Shown here: positions 8,501 through 15,853 of the stretch, in pieces
How positions within the stretch are numbered: the first letter of the stretch is position 1
Layout of the letters: each line of letters starts with the position of its first letter
Origin: Bacteroidota bacterium
Lineage (GTDB): Bacteria; Bacteroidota; Bacteroidia; Flavobacteriales; Weeksellaceae
Length of the DNA stretch: 17,075 nt
Direction of reading: 5' to 3'
NCBI GenBank assembly: GCA_023393915.1
Contig: JAEXBS010000075.1
Coordinates: 1-17,075, forward strand
The notes under the pieces: model-generated
What the model was told of the DNA's origin: nothing
Databases searched by the model: none
The model's input: only the letters and a program-made list of their open reading frames with translations
Position numbers and translations under genes: made by a program

Positions 8501-9103
8501 GTCCGAGAAGGAGATGTCAAGCGGCAGTTCGCTGTAATCGTCGCTCTTTTCAAAGAGGCCAGGAAGGATTTCGCTCAGTTTGTTGCACTGCTTGATGAAG
8601 AGCAGACGAAAGAGCTCGTTCAGCCGGTTCTCGTCTTTGAGCTTCCAGACAAACTCTCGTTCAGTGTCGGAGAAGTCCAGGTCCGTCTCGAAAGGTCTCG
8701 TTACCATGTCCGGTTCGAGCTTGTCTTTTGCCTCTGAGGAGAGCGCGCGGATGCCGGAGGGCAGGTAACCGCTGGCCTCCATGAAACGGACGGCGGTGAG
8801 ACGGTTGAACCATGTGTATGATATCTCTTCCATTACTGAACGAAAGGCGGCGCCACAGCCGGCGGTTTTTTCCTTTTCGTGAATTTTCTTGACTAGGGCG
8901 CGGCGCATGACGATTTCGCGCCCCTGGATGACGACTGGTTCTTTCGCGCCGATGTCAAAAAGTTGGACCTGCGCGGTAGATTGTGGCAGCGGTTCGCTGA
9001 TGCCGCTCTCTTTTATGCCATAATGTGCGGCTCTTTTAGTTATATCCGAGATCAGTTTTTTACGCGCCCAGACTGCGAATTCTTTTATCGCTTTTTTGTC
9101 CAT
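5543..9103 (-). CDS. pglX: PglX, BREX adenine-specific DNA methyltransferase
   Basis: PglX, 1186 aa, full length for type 1 BREX. It transfers a methyl group from S-adenosylmethionine to N6 of adenine in a BREX recognition site on host DNA, marking self. Visible: the AdoMet-binding motif DPCIGSGH at about residues 333-340, then NLYGLDIDD, and the catalytic NPPY at about 510-513 in DIVITNPPYMGSSGMG, the gamma-class amino-MTase order. The region from about residue 658 to 858, where target-recognition domains of such enzymes commonly lie, is encoded by visibly AT-richer DNA than the rest of the gene. The C-terminus (about 1090-1150) is a charged coiled-coil-like segment. The ATG follows AGGAG nine bases upstream, 13 nt after the end of brxC, so it belongs to the brxA-brxB-brxC operon. 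No internal stop or frameshift was seen. Confidence 0.95.
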   Translation of the reverse strand: MDKKAIKEFAVWARKKLISDITKRAAHYGIKESGISEPLPQSTAQVQLFDIGAKEPVVIQGREIVMRRALVKKIHEKEKTAGCGAAFRSVMEEISYTWFNRLTAVRFMEASGYLPSGIRALSSEAKDKLEPDMVTRPFETDLDFSDTEREFVWKLKDENRLNELFRLLFIKQCNKLSEILPGLFEKSDDYSELPLDISFSDKEGLVYRLTHDIAEEDFNAEKGGQVEIIGWLYQFYNSEPKDEAYALLKKNVKITKENLPAVTQLFTPDWIVRYMAENSLGRLWLEGHPNETLKSEWKYYLDEVEQEPEAAARLASLREEYKNIRPEEIKIIDPCIGSGHILVYAFDLLMRIYESEGWNRRDAAQSILKNNLYGLDIDDRAAQLAYFAVMMKARQYNRRIFSRGAQPNVYPVMDSDSLAEAYQSTAKDFPLLEKERETLCYLLEAFAKAKEYGSIIKLEERNYEGLAAAWREMPKAENISLWYDEIKRTVPQIIKQAIILTQKYDIVITNPPYMGSSGMGEKLSAYVKENYPDSKSDLFAVFIEKCAELTRGGGFRAMITQHAWMFLSSYEKLRAKILADDIINMAHLGPRAFEEIGGEVVQTTSFVIRKGYTEGYAGRYARLIEPTTQQGKEEMFLRGENRFTAKQENFSKIPGSPVAYWVSIDMLNDFSKGDLLSVIAEPKSGLSTTNNSLFLRFWYEVKSEDISFEISDVSETEDATRWFPLAKGGDYRKWYGNNEYVVNWYHNGAEIKEATKGAAGGRIVSPEYYFKTLVTWSGISSGEPSMRISTNAIFGSGAKALLSKENLYSYLALLNSKVALRFLQFLSPTLNYEAGHIGNIPVCFKELPDAENITQKNIFLSKSDWDSFETSWDFKTHPLITHNSDGRLETAFESWQDFAEKQFYQLKANEEELNRIFIDIYGLNDELTPEVEEKDVTVRRADLIRDVKSLISYAVGCIFGRYSLDCEGLAYAGGEWEESKYRRFTPDKDNCLPVTDEEYFPDDAVSLFCKWLAAAFGEKTLEENLDFVARALGGSGSSRRVIRNYFIKDFFKDHCKIYQKRPIYWLFDSGKENGFKALVYMHRWNADTIGNLRVEYLHPLQVKYENQIALKQQILAAAKEAREKTAVAKEMEKLKKQLKEIRDYDTKIAHLALSRIAIYLDDGVKTNYEKVQTARDGNKLEVLAKI

Positions 9104-9116
9104 GAATATTCAGCTC

Positions 9117-10082
9117 CTATAGTAGGATGGTGATTACCGTGCCATCGTCCTCCGCGAGCTCTTTCATGAGGTTGGCCCGCAGCGCGGCGACGTACCGGTC
9201 TATGTCGGCCTCGCTTTCGATGCGCCACGAGTATTCGCGGGCAATCGATTTGAGGTTGACGCTTTTTTGCCTTTTGCCGACCGGGGTTGCCACTCTGCCG
9301 GAGAGGGTTTCTTCATTTGCGGCATTTGGTGCGGGCGGTGCGGCGAATAGCCGCGATTCCTCGCGGTCTATCTCTGTGTGCATGTTGTTTTTCAGTTGGT
9401 CTATCTCCGCGGCGATGCCGTGCAGGCGCGCGATATTTTTACAGTCGGCGATTTTATTTTCCACTTCTTCGAATTGTCTGGAAAATTTTGTCTTTAGCTT
9501 TTCTCCGTACGGTCTGTCCGTTAGGCGTGGAAAGACGCGTCCACCGGCCTCTTTCAGAGACAGGCGAAGCGGCTCGCGCGCTTTTTTCAGAATCTCGAAG
9601 TTTGCGTTTGCGTATTTTGATATCAGCTCCGGAAGTCGGTGTATCTCACCATAGGGGCATGGCTTTCTGATTATCCCGTTTATCTCCGCCGCCGTTTCTT
9701 CTATCTCATGATTGCCGGCGATAAAGGTTTTTGAGTCCTCATAAAGTTTTGAGGCTCTCGCCGCTCTGATAAAGATATCCTTTTGCTCGCCGGAGTAGAA
9801 GGCGTTCACCGGTTCAAAATCTTCGGCAAGGTCAAGGTATTTGTCCAGGTTTTTATCAATCATAGAGAAGAGTTCGCTGGTATAATTTTTACGTTTTATC
9901 TCAATCAGCAATTCTTCTCCCCTGTCAAGAATCTCTCTGCCTGGGAGCAGTGGCTCATTGTTCTGTTCTTTTTTATAATCTGTGATACGAATGCGCAGTT
10001 TATCCGCCTCTTCCTTAATCTTTGAGAGCAGGCCGTCTTCGGTCTCTATTTCGTCCGTTCTGCCGAAGAGTTCTTTCAGCAC
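9117..10082 (-). CDS. brxC: BrxC C-terminal part, separated by a frameshift
   Basis: These 321 codons (nominal GTG start at 10082) correspond to the C-terminal quarter of BrxC rather than to an independent gene. The length adds up: 863 in-frame residues upstream, 20 codons of bridging sequence and these 321 give about 1,204, the usual BrxC size of about 1,200. The reading frame is open upstream of the GTG to 10142, and the bridging peptide RLLIDKREKASERELKSVKR looks like natural helical BrxC sequence. The fragment is rich in charged helices (likely coiled coil, about residues 20-120) and ends ...DDGTVITILL. Only a weak GAGAG precedes the GTG, so separate translation is uncertain. The next gene, pglX, begins 13 nt later. 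Whether the split makes an inactive BrxC cannot be told from sequence. Confidence 0.85.
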   Translation of the reverse strand: MLKELFGRTDEIETEDGLLSKIKEEADKLRIRITDYKKEQNNEPLLPGREILDRGEELLIEIKRKNYTSELFSMIDKNLDKYLDLAEDFEPVNAFYSGEQKDIFIRAARASKLYEDSKTFIAGNHEIEETAAEINGIIRKPCPYGEIHRLPELISKYANANFEILKKAREPLRLSLKEAGGRVFPRLTDRPYGEKLKTKFSRQFEEVENKIADCKNIARLHGIAAEIDQLKNNMHTEIDREESRLFAAPPAPNAANEETLSGRVATPVGKRQKSVNLKSIAREYSWRIESEADIDRYVAALRANLMKELAEDDGTVITILL

Positions 10083-10096
10083 GCGCTTTACGGATT

Positions 10097-10144
10097 TCAG
10101 CTCTCTCTCGCTGGCTTTCTCTCTTTTGTCGATGAGGAGCCTTT
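10097..10144 (-). other. Frameshift site splitting brxC
   Basis: The upstream brxC frame runs to TGA at 10099-10097; the downstream frame is open from just after a TAA at 10145-10143. The break must therefore lie in these bases. On the minus strand the text is TTG GCT AAA GGC; adding one A to the AAA run gives GCT AAA AGG CTC and yields continuous ITLAKRLLIDKREK. Without it the upstream frame ends in an atypical tail, GSSSTKERKPARES. A (GA)4G tract lies at 10109-10101 in the same interval, and loss of one GA unit would also rejoin the frames. A programmed -1 slip at AAA is unlikely because the lysine tRNA would have to re-pair on TAA. Confidence 0.8.
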
Positions 10145-12724
10145 AGCCAATGTGATTTTTGTGAGGCAGTTGGTTATCTCTTCCGCACTTTTGTTTTGCA
10201 GTGTGATCTGTTCAGTGTTCATGTAAAAGGCGATGTCCCCTGCGCGGAAGAGGCAGGCGGCGAGCCAGGCGACGTCGTCGGCGATAAAACCGTAAGGAGC
10301 TTTGGCGAAATGGTCTATGATTGTTTTCAGCGAGGTCTTTGTGTGCTGCATCGTGTTGCGTCCGATGAATTCCAGCAGATCGTTTAGGGCGAGGCGGTTG
10401 GGTCTCTGCCCGTCGTCCAAGATAATTTGCTGCCCACCGGTGTTTTTTAGTTCCGCACGGACGTCGTCGGCTGTTTTTGCGCTGTCGATGTAATAGAGTT
10501 TTGAGTATAGATTTCCGACGAGGCGGCTCAAGGCCTCTGTTATGCGTGTGCCTGGGTCTTTTGCGGCAATCGTCAGCTCCTGTCCGTCGGCAAAGACCGC
10601 TGCCTGGGATAGGGCCTCTTTCAGGTAGATTCTGGCGTTTGCTTTGCGTTCCACAAGTTCGCGGTTCTTTTGCAGCTTGATTTCTTCATATTTGGTGAGA
10701 GCCTTGCTCGCACTGCTTACGCGCAGATATTTTTCTATTTTGAGCGTGGCCTGTATCTCTTCCAGAAAGGAGTCGTCGTTCGGGAGGAGCAGGACGACGC
10801 TTTGTCCGGAGGAGAGGGCCAATACCTGCCGGTCCCGGTTGCCGTCCCAGTATGGCGTAAGGATATTGACGCCGATGTCGTTGTTCTGGTTTCCCCGGTG
10901 CGGGCGGTCGTCTACGAATTGGTTGAAGGCAAAGGAGTAGCGGTTGTTCATTCGCGGTATTTTATATCTTTTTTCTGAATAGATATCGTCGAAGATCATC
11001 GCTGATACCTGGGCGATGATTTCCGGCATCTGGACGTCCTGATTATTTATCTCTCTGTTGATCTCTTGCTCTTCATCGGTGAGGAAGATGTACGAATCGG
11101 CGTTTTTTTGGACCAGCATCTGGGCGCAGAGCCTGCCCAACGCCTCCTGCACCCGCCCGGCCAGCGCGATTCTGTCGTCGCCGATATGCGAGGCCATCAG
11201 GCTCGTGATGTTTTCTTTATTCGGAATAATTTTATCGATATATTTGATCATGAAGAGCGTCTTAAGAACGTCGACGTCAAAGCAGCTCTCGTCTCTGTGG
11301 GGATTGAGACAGTCGTTTGCCCACGCTCTTGAAATTACGCCGCGGACGCTGTGCTCAAGGAACTGCTCCAGCGCGTCGTAGAACATGTTGAATGGTACGA
11401 GGACGCCCTCTTCTTCGCTCATGACTCTGACCGCTGATTCTTTGAAGAGCGCCAGCATCGAGCGCTCGCCGGTGGCGAGGTTCATTCCGGCGACGCCGCG
11501 TTTCCGGATGGAGTTCAGCACCTCTCCGAGCAGATTGAACTGGTATGGGATGAATGGGTAGACCGCGGCAAAGTCGCTGCTGTCCGCGTAAAGTTTTTTC
11601 TCCGCGGTGTCGTTAAAAACGATTAGATTTTTGATGACTGTGGCATTGTTTTCGTAGAGAGTTTTTAGCGTCGCCGCAGCTGTTTCGTTCTTGGCGAGAA
11701 TTCTTTTGCGGATTACCTCGTCTACGTTGGCAGAGGAGAGCGATAGCCTGGTATCGAAACGCCCCTGTATCTTTGAGAATTCATTGTCGCGCACTTTGGT
11801 TATGGAGTCGATGGCCTCCTGGCTGGTGACTACGACCCACGCTTTGCCGCCGCAATTTGTGCCGAGATCTTCCGTTACAGTCTGAAGGCCGAGTATCAGC
11901 CTGGGGTTGTCTCCGATGTACTGCCCCATCTCGTCCGCCATAAAGACAACGTGGCGGTTTCCACCTTTTTTCTTGATGTAGTCGCTTACGAGCTTTGCAA
12001 AGCTCTCAATGCTGAAGTTGTAATCGAGCAGCGCTTTAGCGCTCCAGTTTTTGGCCGCTTCTTCAGTCATGGCGCCGATAGCGGCCAGCGTGGCGGTGAC
12101 GTCGTCCTGAATGAAGGCGAAGGTATCACGGGAGCATTCCCATTCCGCGCCGTAATTTTCCGCGAATTTTGTTTTGAACGACTGGTATAGCCCCCTTTCA
12201 GAGAGGTTTCTTTCCAAATCGGCAAGATGTGGGTTGGTGCCGCAGAATCCCTGCATTTCGTTGAATACCTTTAGGAAGACTGAAACGATTGCATCCGCGG
12301 AATCTTTGCCGCCGGTCTCTCCCTTTGAATCTATATTGAACAGGATAACGTCCGTCGGCGTTCCCGCAGCGAGTTTCATGTCCGCAAGCACGGCAGGGTC
12401 CTCTATTTTTTTATCTTCAATGAAATAATCGATGGCCTGTTTGCCGTCGATGTTCCGGTTTTCAAGAATGTAAGAAAGTATTTTCAAGAAGTGTGATTTA
12501 CCGCTGCCGAAGAAGCCCGAGATCCAGACGCCCATCTTGTCAGTATGGCCGTTAATCCCGTTTCTATAGCTGGAGAAAAAGTGCGCAAAGTGTTTTTGCA
12601 GCTCTCTTGTGACGACGTATTCTTCAAGCTCCTGACGCACATTGGAGTCGTCCCCCTGGCCTACTTTGATGACGCCTTTTATGTCTCTGTCGATAGGTTT
12701 TACAAACATATCTTTGAGCTGCAT
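10097..12724 (-). CDS. brxC: BrxC N-terminal part, P-loop ATPase (frameshifted)
   Basis: BrxC is the large ATPase of BREX, required for methylation and defence. This frame reads 877 codons from the ATG at 12730, but the second ATG at 12724 is preferred: GGGGG abuts the first ATG with no spacer and is 6 nt from the second, and MQLKDMFVKPIDRDIKGVIK is the typical BrxC beginning. Walker A is GFFGSGKS at about residues 72-79 and Walker B is VVFMADEMGQYI at about 261-272. The protein is normal to about residue 863, then enters 14 out-of-frame residues (GSSSTKERKPARES) and stops; the remaining third-of-a-kilobase-plus of BrxC continues in another frame down to 9117. The gene starts 4-10 nt after the brxB stop. 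If the break is real, the ATPase domain is intact but the C-terminal region is missing or made separately. Confidence 0.9.
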   Translation of the reverse strand: MQLKDMFVKPIDRDIKGVIKVGQGDDSNVRQELEEYVVTRELQKHFAHFFSSYRNGINGHTDKMGVWISGFFGSGKSHFLKILSYILENRNIDGKQAIDYFIEDKKIEDPAVLADMKLAAGTPTDVILFNIDSKGETGGKDSADAIVSVFLKVFNEMQGFCGTNPHLADLERNLSERGLYQSFKTKFAENYGAEWECSRDTFAFIQDDVTATLAAIGAMTEEAAKNWSAKALLDYNFSIESFAKLVSDYIKKKGGNRHVVFMADEMGQYIGDNPRLILGLQTVTEDLGTNCGGKAWVVVTSQEAIDSITKVRDNEFSKIQGRFDTRLSLSSANVDEVIRKRILAKNETAAATLKTLYENNATVIKNLIVFNDTAEKKLYADSSDFAAVYPFIPYQFNLLGEVLNSIRKRGVAGMNLATGERSMLALFKESAVRVMSEEEGVLVPFNMFYDALEQFLEHSVRGVISRAWANDCLNPHRDESCFDVDVLKTLFMIKYIDKIIPNKENITSLMASHIGDDRIALAGRVQEALGRLCAQMLVQKNADSYIFLTDEEQEINREINNQDVQMPEIIAQVSAMIFDDIYSEKRYKIPRMNNRYSFAFNQFVDDRPHRGNQNNDIGVNILTPYWDGNRDRQVLALSSGQSVVLLLPNDDSFLEEIQATLKIEKYLRVSSASKALTKYEEIKLQKNRELVERKANARIYLKEALSQAAVFADGQELTIAAKDPGTRITEALSRLVGNLYSKLYYIDSAKTADDVRAELKNTGGQQIILDDGQRPNRLALNDLLEFIGRNTMQHTKTSLKTIIDHFAKAPYGFIADDVAWLAACLFRAGDIAFYMNTEQITLQNKSAEEITNCLTKITLAKGSSSTKERKPARES

Positions 12725-12734
12725 TTTCATCCCC

Positions 12735-13313
12735 CTAATCTATAAGTTTGAATGCCCGATAGTAGTTATCGTCCTTTACTTCCGAGAAGAGGACCAACTC
12801 TTGTCCGTCATATTTCCCAGGATAGAACATTATGACCGGAACTTTATCCATGACCTGATGCAAATTGTTCAAAACCTTATGGGAGCGGAGAATGGGGAAG
12901 CATTTTCCCACCCCCGTCAGAAAAACTATCGCGTTATCCGGGGTGTCATTCTGTATCCGCCTAATTATTATACTGTCATCTGTTGAAAAACGCATGGCAT
13001 CGCCGATAGTTTTGGCTAGGAAGGTCAATCCTCTGTTTTTTTCAAATTCATAGCATTTTTCCATGAACCCCTTTTCCTTTAAAAAGGAGATTATCATCTC
13101 ATAGAGGTCAAATACGACGATTGAAGAGGTCGTGTAGTTATTTTTGTTTTTTCTTACGATATCCCTTACCCATGCCCGAATAATAAGTTCCTGTTCCGCG
13201 GGATAATCGAAAACGTAGTACCGGACCTCATTGCCGACGCCGCGGTTCTCCATAAAACGGGGATTCTTAATTTCCATTTCCAGCCTGCTGAGGCGAGTCT
13301 CTATATCCGCCAT
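12735..13313 (-). CDS. brxB: BrxB, DUF1788 BREX protein
   Basis: BrxB, 192 aa, the expected size for the DUF1788 family. It is small and acidic, without catalytic motifs, and is essential for BREX methylation and defence in studied systems; its biochemical role is not settled. It begins MADIETRLSRLEMEIKNP and carries the family-like segment VGNEVRYYVFDYPAEQELI near residues 26-44, followed later by VFLTGVGKCFP and VPVIMFYPGKYDG. The ATG lies one base after the brxA stop (TAGGATG), with GGGGGAG seven to eight bases upstream inside the end of brxA, so the two are translationally coupled. It ends in TAG just before brxC. Confidence 0.93.
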   Translation of the reverse strand: MADIETRLSRLEMEIKNPRFMENRGVGNEVRYYVFDYPAEQELIIRAWVRDIVRKNKNNYTTSSIVVFDLYEMIISFLKEKGFMEKCYEFEKNRGLTFLAKTIGDAMRFSTDDSIIIRRIQNDTPDNAIVFLTGVGKCFPILRSHKVLNNLHQVMDKVPVIMFYPGKYDGQELVLFSEVKDDNYYRAFKLID

Positions 13314-13314
13314 C

Positions 13315-13917
13315 CTATATCTCCCCCGTAAGAGCGCGGAGGTACTGCCGCATATCCACGCCGGATAGATATTCTTTCACACTTGCGTCCAAAAGGGGCG
13401 GTGTCATCTTGCATAAGCCGTCCTCTCGTAAAACAAGGCCGGAATCGGCAAGGTAATTGACGTAGCAATTTTTTAGTTTTTTTATCGTATATTCCTTCCA
13501 GGAGGCTACGGTCGCGCTTTGAGCCTGTTTATTGCTGAAGAAGGTATTGAGATCGGCATTTTCGATATGATGAGAACCGAGGAGAATTTTTTCTCGATAA
13601 ACTTCATGGAGGAATTCAAAGAAGAGCCGGTCTGTTATTAGGACGGCAACCAGCGCCAGAGCCTTTTTTGAGGAGAGATCCGCTTTACAGAACAGTTTGA
13701 TCGCTTCGGCGTCAAATGCTTTCGTGCGCCTGCTTACTCCGTTAAAGATTTCCTTCGCGCGATACTCCTTCGGGACGCCGAATATATTCTCCGCGACGGC
13801 CTTTTCTTTTATCTCGTTGTAACTGTATCCGTACGCAAGCAACTCCATTATTGTCTTGAATTCAATGTACCAAAACGGTTTGGAGACCATTCCGGCACTG
13901 TAGGTCCTGTTTTGCAT
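13315..13917 (-). CDS. brxA: BrxA, DUF1819 BREX protein
   Basis: BrxA, 200 aa, first gene of the BREX operon and the usual size for DUF1819. The family is described as a small DNA-binding protein with two helical subdomains resembling NusB. The start MQNRTYSAGMVSKPFWYIEF, with the following segment on entry to a helical bundle, is characteristic: family members open with a Y-S-x-G/x-x-W-x-E pattern. Later helical segments include LFCKADLSSKKALALVAVL and FFEFLHEVYREKIL. The ATG follows AGGAG by eight bases. The 140-bp region upstream would hold the operon promoter. No damage was seen in this gene. Confidence 0.93.
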   Translation of the reverse strand: MQNRTYSAGMVSKPFWYIEFKTIMELLAYGYSYNEIKEKAVAENIFGVPKEYRAKEIFNGVSRRTKAFDAEAIKLFCKADLSSKKALALVAVLITDRLFFEFLHEVYREKILLGSHHIENADLNTFFSNKQAQSATVASWKEYTIKKLKNCYVNYLADSGLVLREDGLCKMTPPLLDASVKEYLSGVDMRQYLRALTGEI

Positions 13918-14057
13918 TCTTTACGCTCCTATGCCTTTTGGCCGATGCCGGCAATTTATCAACTATGTATAAGTATAACTTAGACTGGCATAGTTAGCGA
14001 TGAATTGTTTTTTTTGTAGGTACCCTGTAATTGTCTGCCGCGTAATTTTTTATCTTT
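13918..14057 (-). promoter_or_regulatory. brxA upstream region with inverted repeat
   Basis: This 140-bp gap is the only room for the main BREX promoter. On the minus strand TATACT lies inside GTTATACTTATACAT, a plausible -10 area, though no good -35 box is found at the right distance. A 7-bp inverted repeat, AACTATG (13961-13967) and CATAGTT (13989-13995), brackets that stretch and could be an operator. A GGTACC palindrome and an A-run lie further upstream. No terminator hairpin for the ankyrin gene was recognised, so read-through from it into brxA is possible. Confidence 0.3.
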
Positions 14058-15089
14058 TTATGAACTTGATCCCGTTGGCATGAGCATATTCGCGATTCTG
14101 ACATATCCAAGAGACAATGCGATTTCCGCCGCAGTATTCCCGTTACTGTCGCGTATCGTGGGGTCGGCTCCAGAACTTATGAGGAATTTTACAATGTCTA
14201 TCTGTCCGTTACGGCATGCGTGCATCAGAGCGGTATATCCGTCCACATCGCGGGCGTTGATATCCGCGCCTGCTTTAAGAATAAGCCTGGCCGAAGCAGT
14301 TTTCTTATGTTCATATTCCACGCGCTTACCTCGTACGCAGTAGTAGCCATTATCACAGGCGCACATCAAGGCGGTGTCTTTTGAGACTCTGTCATATATG
14401 TTGACGTCGGCTCCGTTTTCGATGAGCAGTTTGACAATGTCGGCCTTTCCGAAAAAGGCCGCGGTCATTAGCGCCGTATCGTCACAGTGCCGATGCCTTG
14501 GCTGGTCTTGTCGGTATGAACCGCGAAAGTTCACGTCCGCACCGGCGTTGATCAATAATTTCACGATATCCGTATGCCCCTCTTTTGAGGCTGAGATAAG
14601 GGCCGTATGGCCGAGGCCGGACAGGGCGTTTATATCAGCGCCGGCATCAATAAGCAGACTGACTGTATTAGTATGTCCCTGCCCTGCGGCATATATCAAT
14701 GATGTACATTCATAATGTTTGCAGCGCTTCTCAATATTAGCCCCTGCATCTATCAGCATTTTTACGATATCCGTGTTTCCGTTATAACATGCGTATATCA
14801 GTGCGGTGAATCCATGATCGTCCTCCGCATTGATATCGGCCCCAGCTTTAATAAGCATCCTTGCCAGACTTGAGTATCCGTTGTAACTGGCGATCATCAG
14901 CGGTGTAAAGCTGTAATAATCAGCGTAAGCTATTCTTTTCCTGTAATTTACGTCAGCGCCTTTTTTCAGGCATGTACGGACATCGTCGACATGGTTGCGC
15001 TCAACCGCGTCGATTAGGTTTATGGAAAATGATATATTGGTTCCATTATGACTATGCTCTTCAGCCAACCCGTCGATTAAATGTCGCAA
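14058..15089 (-). CDS. Ankyrin-repeat protein
   Basis: A 343-aa protein made almost entirely of about nine ankyrin repeats, with the consensus TALxxAxxxGxxDIVKLLIxAGADIN repeated every ~33 residues from about residue 24 to the end. Ankyrin repeats mediate protein-protein binding; the partner is unknown. Repeats 2 to 5 and 8 are near-consensus; one repeat (after DTALMCACDNG) carries an insert containing VRGKRVEYEHKK, and another has an inserted HRHCDD-type loop. No signal peptide or membrane segment is seen, so it is probably cytoplasmic. The start is TTG at 15089, supported by GGGAGGG eight bases upstream; no ATG or GTG fits better. It lies just upstream of brxA in the same direction, 140 bp away. 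A role in BREX is not shown; it may be island cargo. Confidence 0.9.
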   Translation of the reverse strand: MRHLIDGLAEEHSHNGTNISFSINLIDAVERNHVDDVRTCLKKGADVNYRKRIAYADYYSFTPLMIASYNGYSSLARMLIKAGADINAEDDHGFTALIYACYNGNTDIVKMLIDAGANIEKRCKHYECTSLIYAAGQGHTNTVSLLIDAGADINALSGLGHTALISASKEGHTDIVKLLINAGADVNFRGSYRQDQPRHRHCDDTALMTAAFFGKADIVKLLIENGADVNIYDRVSKDTALMCACDNGYYCVRGKRVEYEHKKTASARLILKAGADINARDVDGYTALMHACRNGQIDIVKFLISSGADPTIRDSNGNTAAEIALSLGYVRIANMLMPTGSSS

Positions 15090-15140
15090 TGTCTATTCCC
15101 TCCCAAAAATAATGGTTTATTTTGCTTTGATCAATACGCT

Positions 15141-15281
15141 TCATCTTAACATATCCGACGGTATTATTTCCGATTCATGTCTTGCTGACCTTTTTGATGC
15201 GTTTGCCTTTAATGGAATAGATGGGGATGGCACGGACGCTTCGGGGGTATCGTTCGTCTGGTTATTTAAAAGAATCGTTTC
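15141..15281 (-). pseudogene. Likely displaced C-terminal tail of the vWA protein
   Basis: Beyond the stop of the vWA gene a different frame, overlapping its last codons, is open for 46 codons and ends in TGA at 15143-15141. Its translation (ETILLNNQTND followed by a Pro/Ser-rich stretch and an ending EIIPSDMLR) reads like a hydrophilic protein tail. Adding one A to the AAA in AGT AAG AAA CGA would join it to the vWA gene and give about 237 aa. There is no start codon or ribosome site of its own. It may instead be non-coding spacer that is open by chance. Confidence 0.35.
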
Positions 15282-15853
15282 TTACTGACCTTTAAACAGG
15301 CATCTGCCATCATCACGCTGCAGGGGGTTACCAGTGAATCATAGCTCAGGATATCGTCATCGTCAGAAATACCAATGCTCCGGGCCTCTGCGTATGCGTC
15401 GATGTCAGCTCCGAGGAAGATAAAGCTCCAGTCATGGCTGGCCCGCCGATGCGTGATGAGCTCCTTTACGCGTTTTCTGTCAAATTTCCGGCTGGCGTTT
15501 TCGTAACCGTCGGTGGTTATGACAAAGATGACCTTACGCGGACGACGGCATTTGGGAGTTTGGGTTATTCTGTGGGTAACTTCGAGGATGGTACGTCCTA
15601 CTGCGTCTAATAGGGCGGTAGAACCTCCCGTCACATATTGGTTGTCATTCATTATTGCCTCGCCCGCAGGGACGCCGTTATAAAGCAGCCTGTATTTGTC
15701 GTTGAACAACACGGTCGTTACCATTGTTTCTCCCGGCTCCTGCATCTGCTTTCTGATAAATGAATTATAACCGCCGACGACATCGCTTTCTTTGCCGTGC
15801 ATGGAACCGCTTTGATCGAGGATAAAGACTATTTCATTCAGATTGTTTGGCAT
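15266..15853 (-). CDS. vWA-domain (MIDAS) protein
   Basis: A 195-aa von Willebrand factor A domain protein. The full metal-ion-dependent adhesion site is present: D13-Q-S15-G-S17, T79 in GGSTA and D115 in TTDGYEN, so a Mg/Mn-binding fold is expected. No signal peptide or membrane segment is visible, pointing to a cytoplasmic vWA of the TerY-like kind rather than a surface adhesin. The ATG follows AAAAGGAGGG with a good spacing. The end (VSKKRFF) is abrupt, and an open frame shifted by one base continues for 46 codons, so the gene may have lost its tail through a 1-nt deletion. It is divergent from the HTH gene at 15971 and probably shares its control region. Vicinity to BREX is noted, but function is unknown. 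Confidence 0.88.
   Translation of the reverse strand: MPNNLNEIVFILDQSGSMHGKESDVVGGYNSFIRKQMQEPGETMVTTVLFNDKYRLLYNGVPAGEAIMNDNQYVTGGSTALLDAVGRTILEVTHRITQTPKCRRPRKVIFVITTDGYENASRKFDRKRVKELITHRRASHDWSFIFLGADIDAYAEARSIGISDDDDILSYDSLVTPCSVMMADACLKVSKKRFF

Noticed and set aside
8009..8737. Plus-strand ORF of 242 codons
   Set aside because: Entirely antisense to pglX in GC-rich DNA, where long mirror frames arise by chance; no ribosome site or motif.
9127..9654. Plus-strand ORFs antisense to the BrxC C-terminal part
   Set aside because: Serine/arginine-rich chance translations opposite a real coding frame.
9117..10082. Independent novel gene between brxC and pglX
   Set aside because: Sum of lengths, the open frame extending upstream to 10142 and the natural bridging peptide show it is the C-terminal part of BrxC.
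10097..10147. Programmed -1 ribosomal frameshifting to make full-length BrxC
   Set aside because: The junction GCT AAA GGC is not an X XXY YYZ heptamer and slipping the lysine tRNA back would place it on TAA; no strong downstream hairpin was evident.
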